Source: Flavobacteriaceae bacterium PS02337 (GTDB taxonomy: Bacteria; Bacteroidota; Bacteroidia; Flavobacteriales; Flavobacteriaceae). From it: a stretch of DNA of 64,000 nucleotides. Location of the stretch: NCBI GenBank assembly GCA_029959285.1, contig JASCOE010000002.1:124001-188000 (forward strand), in the 5' to 3' direction. How positions within the stretch are numbered: the stretch's first letter is position 1; each line of letters opens with the position of its first letter. The position numbers and the translations under genes are program-made. Under the pieces are notes generated by a model. It did no database searches, was not told the DNA's origin, and saw only the letters and a list, made by a program, of their open reading frames with translations. Of this stretch, positions 33,212-41,662 are shown piece after piece.

Positions 33212-35137
33212 ATGAATAAATTTGAACAATTAGGATTGAATGAATCGTTACTGAAGGCGATTTTAGATCTAGGATTTGAAAATCCGTCAGAGGTACAGGA
33301 AAAGGCGATTCCCCTATTATTGGAAAAAGACACAGATATGGTTGCGTTGGCTCAAACAGGGACAGGGAAAACGGCAGCTTTCGGTTTTCCGCTAATTCAA
33401 AAAATTGATGCTGACAATAGAAACACACAAGCATTAGTTTTATCGCCAACACGAGAACTTTGTTTACAGATTACCAACGAACTTAAAAACTACTCAAAAT
33501 ACGAAAAAGGTATTAATGTGGTAGCAGTTTACGGCGGAGCTAGTATTACAGAGCAAGCCAGAGAGATTAAAAGAGGAGCACAAATTATTGTGGCTACTCC
33601 GGGGAGAATGCAAGACATGATTAACAGAGGTTTAGTTAACATTAAAAATATAGATTACTGTATTCTTGATGAGGCAGATGAGATGTTAAACATGGGATTC
33701 TATGATGACATCGTATCTATTTTATCAGATACTCCAGACGAAAAAAGCACATGGTTGTTCTCTGCAACTATGCCGCAAGAGGTTGCTAGAATTGCAAAAC
33801 AATTCATGAGCGAACCATTAGAAATTACTGTAGGAACTAAAAACTCTGGTTCGTCTACAGTTTCTCACGAATTTTATTTAGTTAATGCTCGTGATCGTTA
33901 CGAAGCTTTAAAACGTTTAGCTGATGCTAATCCAGACATTTTCTCTGTAGTTTTCTGTCGTACAAAAAGAGACACACAAGCTATCGCTGAGAAGTTAATT
34001 GAAGATGGATATAGCGCTGCTGCGTTACACGGAGATTTATCTCAAGCGCAACGTGATGGTGTAATGAAATCTTTCCGTGGAAGACAAATTCAGATGCTTG
34101 TTGCTACTGACGTTGCTGCACGTGGTATTGACGTTGATAACGTAACTCACGTTGTTAACTACCAATTACCTGACGAAATCGAAACGTACAACCACCGTTC
34201 TGGTCGTACAGGTAGAGCTGGAAAATTAGGTACTTCTATTGTAATTGTTACAAAAAGTGAATTACGTAAAATTTCTTCAATCGAGAGAATCATCAAACAG
34301 AAATTCGAAGAAAAAACGATTCCTTCTGGAATTGAAATCTGCGAAATTCAGTTATTGCACTTAGCAAACAAAATTAAAGATACTGAGGTTGATCACGAAA
34401 TTGACAACTATTTACCAGCAATCAACAATGTTCTTGAAGATTTATCTAAAGAAGAATTGATTAAGAAAATGGTTTCAGTAGAATTTAACCGTTTCATCGC
34501 TTACTACAAAAAGAATAGAGATATTTCTACTCAATCTTCAGATAGACGCGAAAGAGGTGATTCTGAGCCAAGAGAATTTAGCAATAACGGAGCAGTTCGT
34601 TATTTCGTAAACATTGGCTCTAGAGACAACTTCGACTGGATGTCATTAAAAGATTACTTAAAAGAAACATTAGATTTAGGTCGTGATGATATCTTTAAAG
34701 TAGATGTAAAAGAAGGATTCTCATTCTTCAATACAGATCCACAATTTACAGACAAAGTAATGGATGTTTTAAACAACGTTCAATTAGAAGGTCGTCGTAT
34801 TAATGTTGAGATTTCTAAAAATGACGGAGGCGGAAGACGTGACCATAACAATCGTGGTGGCGGACGTAATTCTGGCGGACCAAGAAGAGAAGGAAACTTT
34901 GCTCCAAGACGCGAAGGCGGATTTAGAAGCGACAGAAACTCTTCAAGAGATGGAGGATCACGCGAAGGCGGATCACGTGAAGGTGGTTTCAGAAGCGATA
35001 GAAATTCAGCTCCAAGAAGAGAAGGTGGTTTTAGAAGTTCTGCTCCAAGAAACGAAAATGGAGGTTCAGATAGAGCTCCAAGACGTTCTGAAAATTTTGG
35101 TGACAGCTCAAGACCAAGAAGAAATAGAAGAGATTAA
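33212..35137 (+). CDS. DEAD-box RNA helicase with Arg/Gly-rich tail (DeaD/CsdA-like)
   Basis: 641 residues from the ATG at 33212. ATP-dependent RNA unwinding in ribosome assembly or mRNA decay. Helicase motifs: Q motif (FENPSEVQEKAI), motif I AQTGTGKT, PTREL, motif II DEAD, motif III SAT, then ARGID and motif VI HRSGRTGRAG. Residues about 475-550 resemble the DbpA-type RNA-binding domain (RYFVNIGSRDNFDWMSLKDY). The last 90 residues are an Arg/Gly/Ser/Asn-rich repeat tail with units like FRSDRNS and RREGGFR, able to bind RNA without sequence preference. A strong terminator follows. DeaD-like naming is by overall layout only. Confidence 0.93.
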   Translation: MNKFEQLGLNESLLKAILDLGFENPSEVQEKAIPLLLEKDTDMVALAQTGTGKTAAFGFPLIQKIDADNRNTQALVLSPTRELCLQITNELKNYSKYEKGINVVAVYGGASITEQAREIKRGAQIIVATPGRMQDMINRGLVNIKNIDYCILDEADEMLNMGFYDDIVSILSDTPDEKSTWLFSATMPQEVARIAKQFMSEPLEITVGTKNSGSSTVSHEFYLVNARDRYEALKRLADANPDIFSVVFCRTKRDTQAIAEKLIEDGYSAAALHGDLSQAQRDGVMKSFRGRQIQMLVATDVAARGIDVDNVTHVVNYQLPDEIETYNHRSGRTGRAGKLGTSIVIVTKSELRKISSIERIIKQKFEEKTIPSGIEICEIQLLHLANKIKDTEVDHEIDNYLPAINNVLEDLSKEELIKKMVSVEFNRFIAYYKKNRDISTQSSDRRERGDSEPREFSNNGAVRYFVNIGSRDNFDWMSLKDYLKETLDLGRDDIFKVDVKEGFSFFNTDPQFTDKVMDVLNNVQLEGRRINVEISKNDGGGRRDHNNRGGGRNSGGPRREGNFAPRREGGFRSDRNSSRDGGSREGGSREGGFRSDRNSAPRREGGFRSSAPRNENGGSDRAPRRSENFGDSSRPRRNRRD

Positions 35138-35158
35138 TAATCCAATTTCTTAAAATAC

Positions 35159-35198
35159 AAAATCCCAAATTCCAGATATACTTGGAATTTGGGATTTT
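35159..35198 (+). terminator. Terminator of the helicase gene
   Basis: A 16-bp stem (AAAATCCCAAATTCCA and complement) with an 8-nt loop followed by a T run, 21 bp after the stop. Confidence 0.92.
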
Positions 35199-35389
35199 TT
35201 TTATGCTAAAAATTTTATTTGCATAAATGACTTTTTTAATCCAAAACGATATAACATAATCTTCTCTCTTCCTTTTTATTCCTTACAAAAAAGGAATCCT
35301 ACAGTCTTTGTTAATTTTCTTATAATTAAATTCCAAGACTGCGAGATATTTAATCCCGATTTACTACTTTTAGTGCTTTAAATCAGGAT

Positions 35390-36163
35390 ATGAAATATTT
35401 CGCAGTTTTCTTTTTTACACTACTAGCCAACTTTGGTTTTGCGCAAGACACGCAGCCAACGGTTCCACAAAGAGTTTCAGGTTATATTATTAATGACAAT
35501 AGCAAACAGCCACTTGCTGGAGTAAATGTCATTAACACCAACAAAGTGCGTGGTGCAAAATCTGATGAAAAAGGATATTTTGAAATTGATGTGCAGGTTA
35601 ATGATACGCTTCACTTTTCTATTTTAGGATTTCAATCGCTAAGAATTAGAGTAACAAATGACTGGGTAAAAAACAAAGTAACTCGTATTCAGCTTACTGA
35701 AAAAGCAATTGCTTTGGAAGAAGTTATTATTGCTCCTTTTACTTTAACAGGATATCTTGAAATTGACTCAAAATTAATTCCAACAAAAGAAAACTATCGT
35801 TACAGTATTTCTGGTCTTACACAAGGTTATGAAGCTGGAGAATATGCTCCAAATGCATTCGGAAAAGTCCTTGGTTCGATTTTTAACCCCGCCGATATGC
35901 TTTATAATTTCTTTGGAAAAAATGGTCGAGAACTGAAGAAACTGAAGGAAATGAAAAAAGACGATACTGTTCGAACACTTTTAGAATCGAAATATGACCG
36001 TGAAACTGTTGCAGTTTTATTAGGAATAAGCAAAGATGAAATTCCTGAAATCATGCATCGTTGCAACTATTCTGATTCTTTTATTCAAACTGCAAACGAT
36101 CTACAGATTATGGACGCTATTAGTGCTTGTTATGAGCAGTATAAAGTATTAAAACGTAATTAA
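35390..36163 (+). CDS. Exported protein with carboxypeptidase-like regulatory domain
   Basis: 257 residues. Signal peptide 1-18 (cleaved after FGFA). A beta-sandwich CarboxypepD_reg-like domain covers about 28-108 (RVSGYIINDNSKQPLAGVNV, then GAKSDEKGYFEIDV), the module also found at the N-terminus of TonB-dependent receptors. No plug or barrel follows; instead a helical domain of about 140 residues ends the protein. Such stand-alone proteins are periplasmic in Bacteroidota, function unknown. Closed by the terminator at 36190-36216. Confidence 0.8.
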   Translation: MKYFAVFFFTLLANFGFAQDTQPTVPQRVSGYIINDNSKQPLAGVNVINTNKVRGAKSDEKGYFEIDVQVNDTLHFSILGFQSLRIRVTNDWVKNKVTRIQLTEKAIALEEVIIAPFTLTGYLEIDSKLIPTKENYRYSISGLTQGYEAGEYAPNAFGKVLGSIFNPADMLYNFFGKNGRELKKLKEMKKDDTVRTLLESKYDRETVAVLLGISKDEIPEIMHRCNYSDSFIQTANDLQIMDAISACYEQYKVLKRN

Positions 36164-36189
36164 AATTCTTCTTTACAAGAAAATATATA

Positions 36190-36216
36190 AATCCTCAATT
36201 TTAAAAATTGGGGATT
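36190..36216 (+). terminator. Terminator after the carboxypeptidase-like gene
   Basis: An 11-bp stem with one G-T pair (AATCCTCAATT/AATTGGGGATT) and a following T8 run. Confidence 0.8.
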
Positions 36217-36285
36217 TTTTTTGACATTTTGGGTTTGAAAAACGTTACATTTACGAAAACACAATATAATCAAAATCAATAAATT

Positions 36286-36396
36286 ATGTCAAAAGGTCAA
36301 GATGCTAAAAAATCAGCAAAAAAAGAACCGTTAAAAACGGCCAAAGAAAACAAAGAAGAAAAAAGAGAAAAGAAAAATACTCCTAAAAGAGATTAA
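36286..36396 (+). CDS. Very small Lys-rich protein (36 residues)
   Basis: ATG at 36286 opens 36 codons (MSKGQDAKKSAKKEPLKTAK...) ending KNTPKRD and TAA. Fourteen or so lysines make it strongly basic, with no hydrophobic core, so it should be disordered and may bind nucleic acid. A T-rich terminator lies upstream and a TACATTTA box (one base off the -7 consensus) stands about 40 bp before the ATG. The clean frame between a terminator and a repeat, and the conserved look of such Lys-rich miniproteins in related species as I recall them, support a real gene. Confidence 0.6.
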   Translation: MSKGQDAKKSAKKEPLKTAKENKEEKREKKNTPKRD

Positions 36397-36455
36397 GTTT
36401 TCAGTCGCAGTTTTCAGTCTCATAGGAAACTGAAAACCGTGACTGAATACTGAGT
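36397..36455. repeat. Dispersed GTTTTCAGTCGCAG repeat, copy 2, hairpin-forming
   Basis: Starts with the exact 14-mer seen at 13477. The flanks AGTCGCAGTTTTCAGT and ACTGAAAACCGTGACT pair at 14 of 16 positions, so the element can fold. Confidence 0.65.
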
Positions 36456-36456
36456 A

Positions 36457-37917
36457 CTATTTAACTGGTATATTCGAAAGAATTTCCAAGACAAATTTCC
36501 AATATTTCTGAGCAGAAGAAACACTTGCTCTTTCGTCTGGAGAATGTGCACCGTGAATTGTTGGTCCAAAAGAAATCATATCCATTTCTGGATAATTTGT
36601 TCCTAAAATTCCACATTCAAGACCTGCGTGACAAGCTACAACTTTTGGTTGCTCACCATTTTGTTTTTCGTAAATATCTTTTAAAATTTCTAAGATTTCA
36701 GAATTTACGTTTGGTGTCCATCCTGGATAAGAACCAGAAAGTTCTACTTCACATCCAACCAATTCAAAAGCCGAACGTAATGAATTAGCCAAATCAAATT
36801 TTGAAGATTCAACTGAAGAACGCGTTAAACATCCAACCAAAATTTCTCCATCTTTAATAACAACACGAGCGATATTATTTGAAGTTTCAACCAAATCTGC
36901 CATATCAGCACTCATTCTGTAAACTCCATTTTGAGCAGCGTAAATCGCTCTGATAATACCTTCTTGAACACCCAAATCCATTACTTTTTCTGGCAAATCG
37001 CCTTTTACGATTTCAATAGATAAATTTGGTTCAGTTGTTTTGTATTCAGCTTTGATGTCTGCAATAATTTCTTGCATATCATATACATATGCTTCATCAA
37101 ACATTTGAGAAATAACTACTTTAGCAACACTTTCTCTCGGAATTGCATTTCTAAGACTTCCTCCATTTACTTCAACAATCTGCAAACCAAAGTTTTCAAA
37201 TGCATCAAACAATAAACGGTTCATGATTTTATTAGCATTCCCTAAACCTTTGTGAATATCCATTCCTGAATGCCCTCCGTTTAGTCCTTTTACAGTAATC
37301 GTGTAACCAACAGAACCTTCTGGAACTTCTTCTTCATGATATGCTCTTGTTGCCGTTACGTCAATTCCGCCAGCACATCCGATATCAATTTCATCATCTT
37401 CTTCAGTATCCAGATTCAATAAAATCTGACCTTGTAAAATGCCGCCTTTAAGATTTAAAGCGCCTGTCATTCCAGTTTCTTCATCAATAGTAAACAAAGC
37501 TTCAATTGCTGGATGCGGAATATCTTTGCTTTCTAAAATAGCCATAATTGTAGCTACTCCTAATCCGTTATCAGCACCCAATGTTGTTCCACGAGCGCGA
37601 ACCCAGTCACCATCCACATACATGTCGATTCCTTGTGTATCGAAATCAAAAACAGTGTCTGCATTTTTTTGATGCACCATATCAAGATGTCCTTGCATTA
37701 CAATCGCTTTACGATTTTCCATTCCTGGAGTTGCAGGTTTTCTGATAATTACATTTCGAATTTCATCTTCGAAAGTTTCTAAACCTAAGCTGTTTCCAAA
37801 GTTTTTCATAAACTCAATTACACGCTCTTCTTTCTTAGACGGACGCGGAACTTCGTTTAAATCTGCAAATTTGTTCCAAAGTACTTTTGGCTCCAGATTT
37901 CTTACTTCTTGACTCAT
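36457..37917 (-). CDS. pepD: Aminoacyl-histidine dipeptidase (PepD, M20 family)
   Basis: 486 residues from the ATG at 37917; a longer start at 37941 lies almost at the predicted transcription start and is rejected. A cytoplasmic zinc peptidase that splits Xaa-His and other dipeptides. Metal and catalytic motifs: MQGHLDMVHQ (His and Asp), TLGADNGLGVA (bridging Asp), IDEETGMTGA (catalytic Glu), LDTEEDDEI, and the C-terminal His in GPTIHGAHSPDE. The lid domain insert (GLNGGHSGMDIHKG) is present. Length fits PepD. The promoter is at 37952-37959. Confidence 0.93.
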   Translation of the reverse strand: MSQEVRNLEPKVLWNKFADLNEVPRPSKKEERVIEFMKNFGNSLGLETFEDEIRNVIIRKPATPGMENRKAIVMQGHLDMVHQKNADTVFDFDTQGIDMYVDGDWVRARGTTLGADNGLGVATIMAILESKDIPHPAIEALFTIDEETGMTGALNLKGGILQGQILLNLDTEEDDEIDIGCAGGIDVTATRAYHEEEVPEGSVGYTITVKGLNGGHSGMDIHKGLGNANKIMNRLLFDAFENFGLQIVEVNGGSLRNAIPRESVAKVVISQMFDEAYVYDMQEIIADIKAEYKTTEPNLSIEIVKGDLPEKVMDLGVQEGIIRAIYAAQNGVYRMSADMADLVETSNNIARVVIKDGEILVGCLTRSSVESSKFDLANSLRSAFELVGCEVELSGSYPGWTPNVNSEILEILKDIYEKQNGEQPKVVACHAGLECGILGTNYPEMDMISFGPTIHGAHSPDERASVSSAQKYWKFVLEILSNIPVK

Positions 37918-37951
37918 TATATTTTGTTTGATGTTTAACAATTAAGAGCCT

Positions 37952-37959
37952 CAAAGTTA
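37952..37959 (-). promoter_or_regulatory. -7 box for pepD
   Basis: TAACTTTG on the minus strand, 34 bp upstream of the ATG at 37917. Confidence 0.6.
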
Positions 37960-38099
37960 CAAAGTTTAAATGCTTTTTTGAGCACAAATTGCATGAATTA
38001 GTATAAAATATAATCGCTAAAAATAAAAAAAACAATTGATTGTTGTTGCCAAGTAGTGACATTTGGTCGGTAATAATAAAAACAGCAAAAATCAATGAG

Positions 38100-38170
38100 G
38101 CGTTCTTATCGGAACGCTTGAATTCAATTGAATTATTTTTTCTACCGACGAAATGTTCCTAGCGGAACAT
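38100..38170. repeat. Cluster of three small palindromes
   Basis: GCGTTC/GAACGC (38100-38117), the perfect palindrome AATTCAATTGAATT (38121-38134), and ATGTTCC-TAGC-GGAACAT (38153-38170). The last, preceded by CCGACGAA, looks like a dispersed intergenic hairpin. Confidence 0.65.
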
Positions 38171-38270
38171 AACTAATAATTATACGTTACATTCTTTCTT
38201 CAGAATAATAAATTTTAAAAAAATAAACCTAACTTCTTAATAATTATTATTTTTATAAAAAACCTAAACC

Positions 38271-39332
38271 GTGAAATCAAAATACATTTTACCTCTATTT
38301 CTTCTTGTTCAAATTATATTTTTAAGAATCCTTCGATATTTTCCAGATTATGTAGAAGGTTTTTACAGTAACAATTTATTTGTTAGAATTTCACATTTTT
38401 TAAGAATCGGAATTGGTAAAATTTCTTTTTCTGTTGGAGATTGTATTTACGCATTGCTACTTTTAGGTATAATAAGCTGGTTTTGGAAAATAAGAAAAAC
38501 ATGGAAAACAGACTGGAAAGATCATCTTTTAAAAATCTTAGGGAAAATTTCTATTTTTTACTTTTTCTTTCACCTACTTTGGGCTTTCAATTATTACAGA
38601 AAACCTCTTTTTGAGAAAATGGAAATCAAAAGAGAATATTCTGATGCAGATCTTTATGCTTTTACAAAAAAGTTAATTACAAAGACTAATAAAATTCAAT
38701 TTCAGATTACAAAAAACAAAACTTCAAAAGTTGTTTTTCCATATTCACAGAAAGCATCTTTTGAAATGATTTTAAACGGTTATGACAATTTAGCAAAAGA
38801 ACATCCTTATTTTAAATATAAGACATTGAGCGTTAAGAAGTCATTATTCAGCGTTCCGCTAACATATATGGGATTTGGCGGTTATTTAAATCCTTTTACT
38901 AACGAAGCACAGATAAATGATTTATTGCCAATGTATAATTTTCCTTTGACGACTTCGCACGAAATGGCGCATCAAATTGGTTTTGCAAGCGAAAGTGAAT
39001 GTAATTTTATAGGCGTTTTGGCTTCGGTTAAAAACGAAAATCTATATTACCAATATTCTGGATATAGTTTTACTTTGCGCTACTGCTTAGGAATTTGGCA
39101 ATATAAAAACGAGAAAGTTTTTAATCAATTGAAGAAAACGGTTAATGTCGGAATTCTAAAAAACTATCAAGAAAGTGAAGATTTCTGGAAAAAATATGAC
39201 ACTTTTATAGATAAGGGATTTCATTTTTTATGGGATAATTTTTTAAAAACTAACAATCAAAAAGACGGGATGGACAGTTACAGTAAGTTTATTGATTTGA
39301 TGATTAATTATTATAAAACGAGAGAATTATAG
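38271..39332 (+). CDS. DUF3810 membrane protein with metallopeptidase-like HExxH
   Basis: 353 residues starting at GTG. Three hydrophobic helices lie in the first 125 residues (about 3-20, 45-65, 85-110); the rest is extracytoplasmic. The motif TSHEMAHQIGF near residue 228 has the HExxH zinc-peptidase form, followed by a Glu-containing ESECNFIG segment that could give the third ligand. This is the DUF3810 layout; enzyme activity is predicted, not proven. No ATG is found close by, so GTG is the best start. Confidence 0.78.
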   Translation: MKSKYILPLFLLVQIIFLRILRYFPDYVEGFYSNNLFVRISHFLRIGIGKISFSVGDCIYALLLLGIISWFWKIRKTWKTDWKDHLLKILGKISIFYFFFHLLWAFNYYRKPLFEKMEIKREYSDADLYAFTKKLITKTNKIQFQITKNKTSKVVFPYSQKASFEMILNGYDNLAKEHPYFKYKTLSVKKSLFSVPLTYMGFGGYLNPFTNEAQINDLLPMYNFPLTTSHEMAHQIGFASESECNFIGVLASVKNENLYYQYSGYSFTLRYCLGIWQYKNEKVFNQLKKTVNVGILKNYQESEDFWKKYDTFIDKGFHFLWDNFLKTNNQKDGMDSYSKFIDLMINYYKTREL

Positions 39333-39342
39333 TTTTTTTTTC

Positions 39343-39439
39343 GCCACAGATTACACGGATTAAAATGATTTTTATATTGCCTTAAAATAAAAAGAATTTG
39401 AAATCTTCTTTAATCATTTTATCCCGATAGCTATCGGGA
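39343..39439. repeat. Dispersed CCACAGATTA element plus palindrome TCCCGATAGCTATCGGGA
   Basis: GCCACAGATTACACGGATTA at the left recurs in altered form at 62651-62720. The perfect 18-bp palindrome TCCCGATAGCTATCGGGA lies at 39422-39439 and shares its TCCCGA/TCGGGA ends with the palindromes at 19156 and 62746. Confidence 0.7.
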
Positions 39440-39499
39440 GTAACAAAAAAATAAGATATCAACTGTAACAAAAATCATTTCACAACTACTAATATAAAT

Positions 39500-39994
39500 A
39501 TGAGTGAAAATCTAGAACAGTCTTTTGTTGCGCAATTGCAAGCAAATCAGAATATAATCCACAAGATTTGTAGATTATATACTGCTGGCGAAGATGCTCA
39601 TAAAGATTTGTTTCAGGAAATTACCATTCAGCTTTGGAAAGCTTATCCAAAATTTAGAGGCGATAGTAAATTTTCGACCTGGACGTACCGTGTTGCGTTA
39701 AATACTGCAATTACCTTATACCGAAAAACCAAAAGAACTATTTCTACCGTAGATTATGAAAATCATCAGCATTTTGTAAAAGATGTTGATTATAATTATG
39801 AAGAAGAAGAACAGATTAAACTGATGTATAAAGCAGTTTATCAATTAAATGACATCGAAAAAGCATTAGTTTTTATGTATTTAGAAGACAAAGATTATCA
39901 AGAAATAGCTGAAACCTTAGGAATCAGCGAAGTGAATGCGCGCGTGAAAATGAACAGAATTAAAGGGAAACTTAAAAAAATATTAAATCCTTAA
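39500..39994 (+). CDS. ECF-type RNA polymerase sigma factor
   Basis: 164 residues. Region 2 spans about 15-85, with DLFQEITIQLWKAYPKFRG and STWTYRVALNTAITLYR for -10 recognition. Region 4 spans about 110-162 with the helix-turn-helix MYLEDKDYQEIAETLGISEV followed by VKMNRIKGKLKK. No region 3, so it belongs to the extracytoplasmic function group. The next gene, 8 bp downstream, encodes a membrane protein and may be its partner. The regulon is unknown. Confidence 0.92.
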   Translation: MSENLEQSFVAQLQANQNIIHKICRLYTAGEDAHKDLFQEITIQLWKAYPKFRGDSKFSTWTYRVALNTAITLYRKTKRTISTVDYENHQHFVKDVDYNYEEEEQIKLMYKAVYQLNDIEKALVFMYLEDKDYQEIAETLGISEVNARVKMNRIKGKLKKILNP

Positions 39995-40002
39995 AAATTA
40001 TT

Positions 40003-40635
40003 ATGAAAGAACTGGATTTACTAAAAAAAGACTGGCAAAAGAACTCAAGTTCTTTTCAACAAATTTCTGAAAATGAGATCTATAAGATGATTCACAAAAA
40101 ATCATCTTCTATTGTAAAATGGATTTTGATTATCAGTATTTTGGAAATTTCGTTTTGGACTTTTTCTAACTTATTTATCAATACTGATGATGTTTTGAGA
40201 AAAATAAATCATCCTGAAATTGTTATGGCTTTAGAGTTCCTAACGTATTTCAACTATGTTGTAGTTTTAATTTTTGTTTATATTTTCTATAAAAATTACA
40301 AAACAATTTCGACTACAATTGCCACAAAATCACTGATGAGTTCGATTTTAAAGACGCGAAAAACGGTACAATATTATGTTTGGTATAATTTAGGAATGAT
40401 TGTAATAACTGCAATTTTGAGCTTTTTTATTGCATTTGTCTACAATCCAGACATGGAATTTCTTAGAGAAAAATTAGCCATGAACGGAAAAGCTATGTTT
40501 GTTACAATCGGAATTTTGTTTCTTGTAATATTAGGTTTCTTCGGATTGTTTTGGTGTTTCTACAGATTAATTTACGGAACTCTTTTACGCAGATTATATG
40601 CAAATTATAAGGAATTGAAAAAGATAGATTTTTGA
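40003..40635 (+). CDS. Membrane protein downstream of ECF sigma factor, possible anti-sigma factor
   Basis: 210 residues. A cytoplasmic N-terminal segment (about 1-38, MKELDLLKKDWQKNSSSFQQ) is followed by four membrane helices (about 38-58, 80-97, 125-148, 165-190) and a basic C-terminus. The zinc HxxxCxxC motif of many anti-sigma factors is absent. The link to sigma regulation rests only on the 8-bp spacing from the sigma gene and the topology. Otherwise unknown. Confidence 0.6.
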   Translation: MKELDLLKKDWQKNSSSFQQISENEIYKMIHKKSSSIVKWILIISILEISFWTFSNLFINTDDVLRKINHPEIVMALEFLTYFNYVVVLIFVYIFYKNYKTISTTIATKSLMSSILKTRKTVQYYVWYNLGMIVITAILSFFIAFVYNPDMEFLREKLAMNGKAMFVTIGILFLVILGFFGLFWCFYRLIYGTLLRRLYANYKELKKIDF

Positions 40636-40670
40636 TCTAAGGTGCTAAGGAACTGAAACTCTAAGATTCT
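40636..40670. repeat. Dispersed CTAAG-rich element
   Basis: TCTAAGGTGCTAAGGAACTG and CTCTAAGATTCT belong to the same family as the arms at 42846-42993 and the fragment at 62733-62745. Confidence 0.5.
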
Positions 40671-40690
40671 ATTTTTTTTTATTGAATGAA

Positions 40691-40727
40691 AAATCTATCT
40701 AAAATCTGATATCTAAAATCTAAAATT
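40691..40727. repeat. TAAAATC 7-mer repeats
   Basis: Degenerate copies of CTAAAATC (the reverse of the ATTTTAG word at 6608) run right up to the PlsC stop codon. Confidence 0.55.
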
Positions 40728-41537
40728 CTAATATTCCCACTGTCTCAATCTGTTAAGTTCTTCTTGCGCTTTGATTTCTTCGGCTGGAATAACTTTTAAG
40801 AATGATGGGTGTTGTTCGATTGCGTATTCTACTTTTTCTACGATTTCGTCGATTGTATCATTTTCATAATCAATATCTAGAGGTTCTTTGATAATGAAAG
40901 ATTGTAGAATTCCTTTTTTCTTCATCCGCAATCCTTTTTTATCAAATGAACGGCGGAAACCGTCTATAACAATTGGAATTACAATTGGTTTGTGTTGTTT
41001 AATGATATGAGCAGTTCCTTTTCGAACTGGTTTAAAAGATTTTGTAGTTCCTTGAGGGAAAGTAATTACCCAGCCATCTGCAAGAGCAATTTTAATATTT
41101 TCAGTATCGTTCGGATTTACTTCACGCTTTTCTGTTACGTCTACGCCTTTAGCACGCCAAGTTCTTTCTACTGTAATTGCTCCAACATAAGCTAAAATTC
41201 TTGGTAATAAACCAGCTTGCATTGTTTCTTTTGCCGCAACGTAATAAATATTCATTTTAGGTTGCCACAAGTAGCCAATATTCTTGATATTGTCTTCACG
41301 CCCAGACAAACTTGCGTTAAACACATGAAACATAGCTACGACGTCTGCAAAATAAGTTTGGTGATTTGAAATAAATAAAACATTAGTATCTGGTAGCGCT
41401 TTAATAATTTCAGATCCTTCAATCTGCAATTCGTTAAAACCTCTATATCTTCTATGCGTCATGGCACCCAAAATACGGATTAACCATTTCTTGATGAATA
41501 ATATATGCCCAAAAGGATTTCGCTTAAACAATCCCAT
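40728..41537 (-). CDS. 1-acyl-sn-glycerol-3-phosphate acyltransferase (PlsC family)
   Basis: 269 residues. Makes phosphatidic acid from lysophosphatidic acid at the inner membrane. The acyltransferase block starts ISNHQTYFADVV (His59, Asp65), later FPQGTTKSFKPVRKGTAHI (the EGTRS-like substrate motif, here QGTTK) and IVIPIVIDGF. The catalytic pair is spaced HX5D rather than the textbook HX4D, and Gln replaces Glu in the second motif; both look like a variant of the family. It has its own -7 box at 41568-41575. A different acyl acceptor is possible. Confidence 0.8.
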   Translation of the reverse strand: MGLFKRNPFGHILFIKKWLIRILGAMTHRRYRGFNELQIEGSEIIKALPDTNVLFISNHQTYFADVVAMFHVFNASLSGREDNIKNIGYLWQPKMNIYYVAAKETMQAGLLPRILAYVGAITVERTWRAKGVDVTEKREVNPNDTENIKIALADGWVITFPQGTTKSFKPVRKGTAHIIKQHKPIVIPIVIDGFRRSFDKKGLRMKKKGILQSFIIKEPLDIDYENDTIDEIVEKVEYAIEQHPSFLKVIPAEEIKAQEELNRLRQWEY

Positions 41538-41567
41538 AACTATTTTATCTCATTTTTTGTTAGGTCG

Positions 41568-41575
41568 CAAACATA
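41568..41575 (-). promoter_or_regulatory. -7 box for the PlsC-family gene
   Basis: TATGTTTG on the minus strand, 30 bp upstream of the ATG at 41537. Confidence 0.55.
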
Positions 41576-41662
41576 CAAAAATTATTCTTTCAGCAACATT
41601 TTAAAACATTTTATCGAATTAACAGTTATCCAAATGAATATCAAATTGTTAAATAAATATTT

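Larger units (their letters stand above)
37918..38270. other. 353-bp divergent gap with hairpins
   Basis: It contains the pepD promoter and the three palindromes at 38100-38170. No frame here has gene-like features. Confidence 0.6.

Noticed and set aside
34803-35153. 116-codon plus-strand frame inside the helicase tail
   Set aside because: Second frame of the Arg/Gly repeat DNA, rich in Glu, Asp and Ala only because of the repeat; no promoter and fully inside a real gene.
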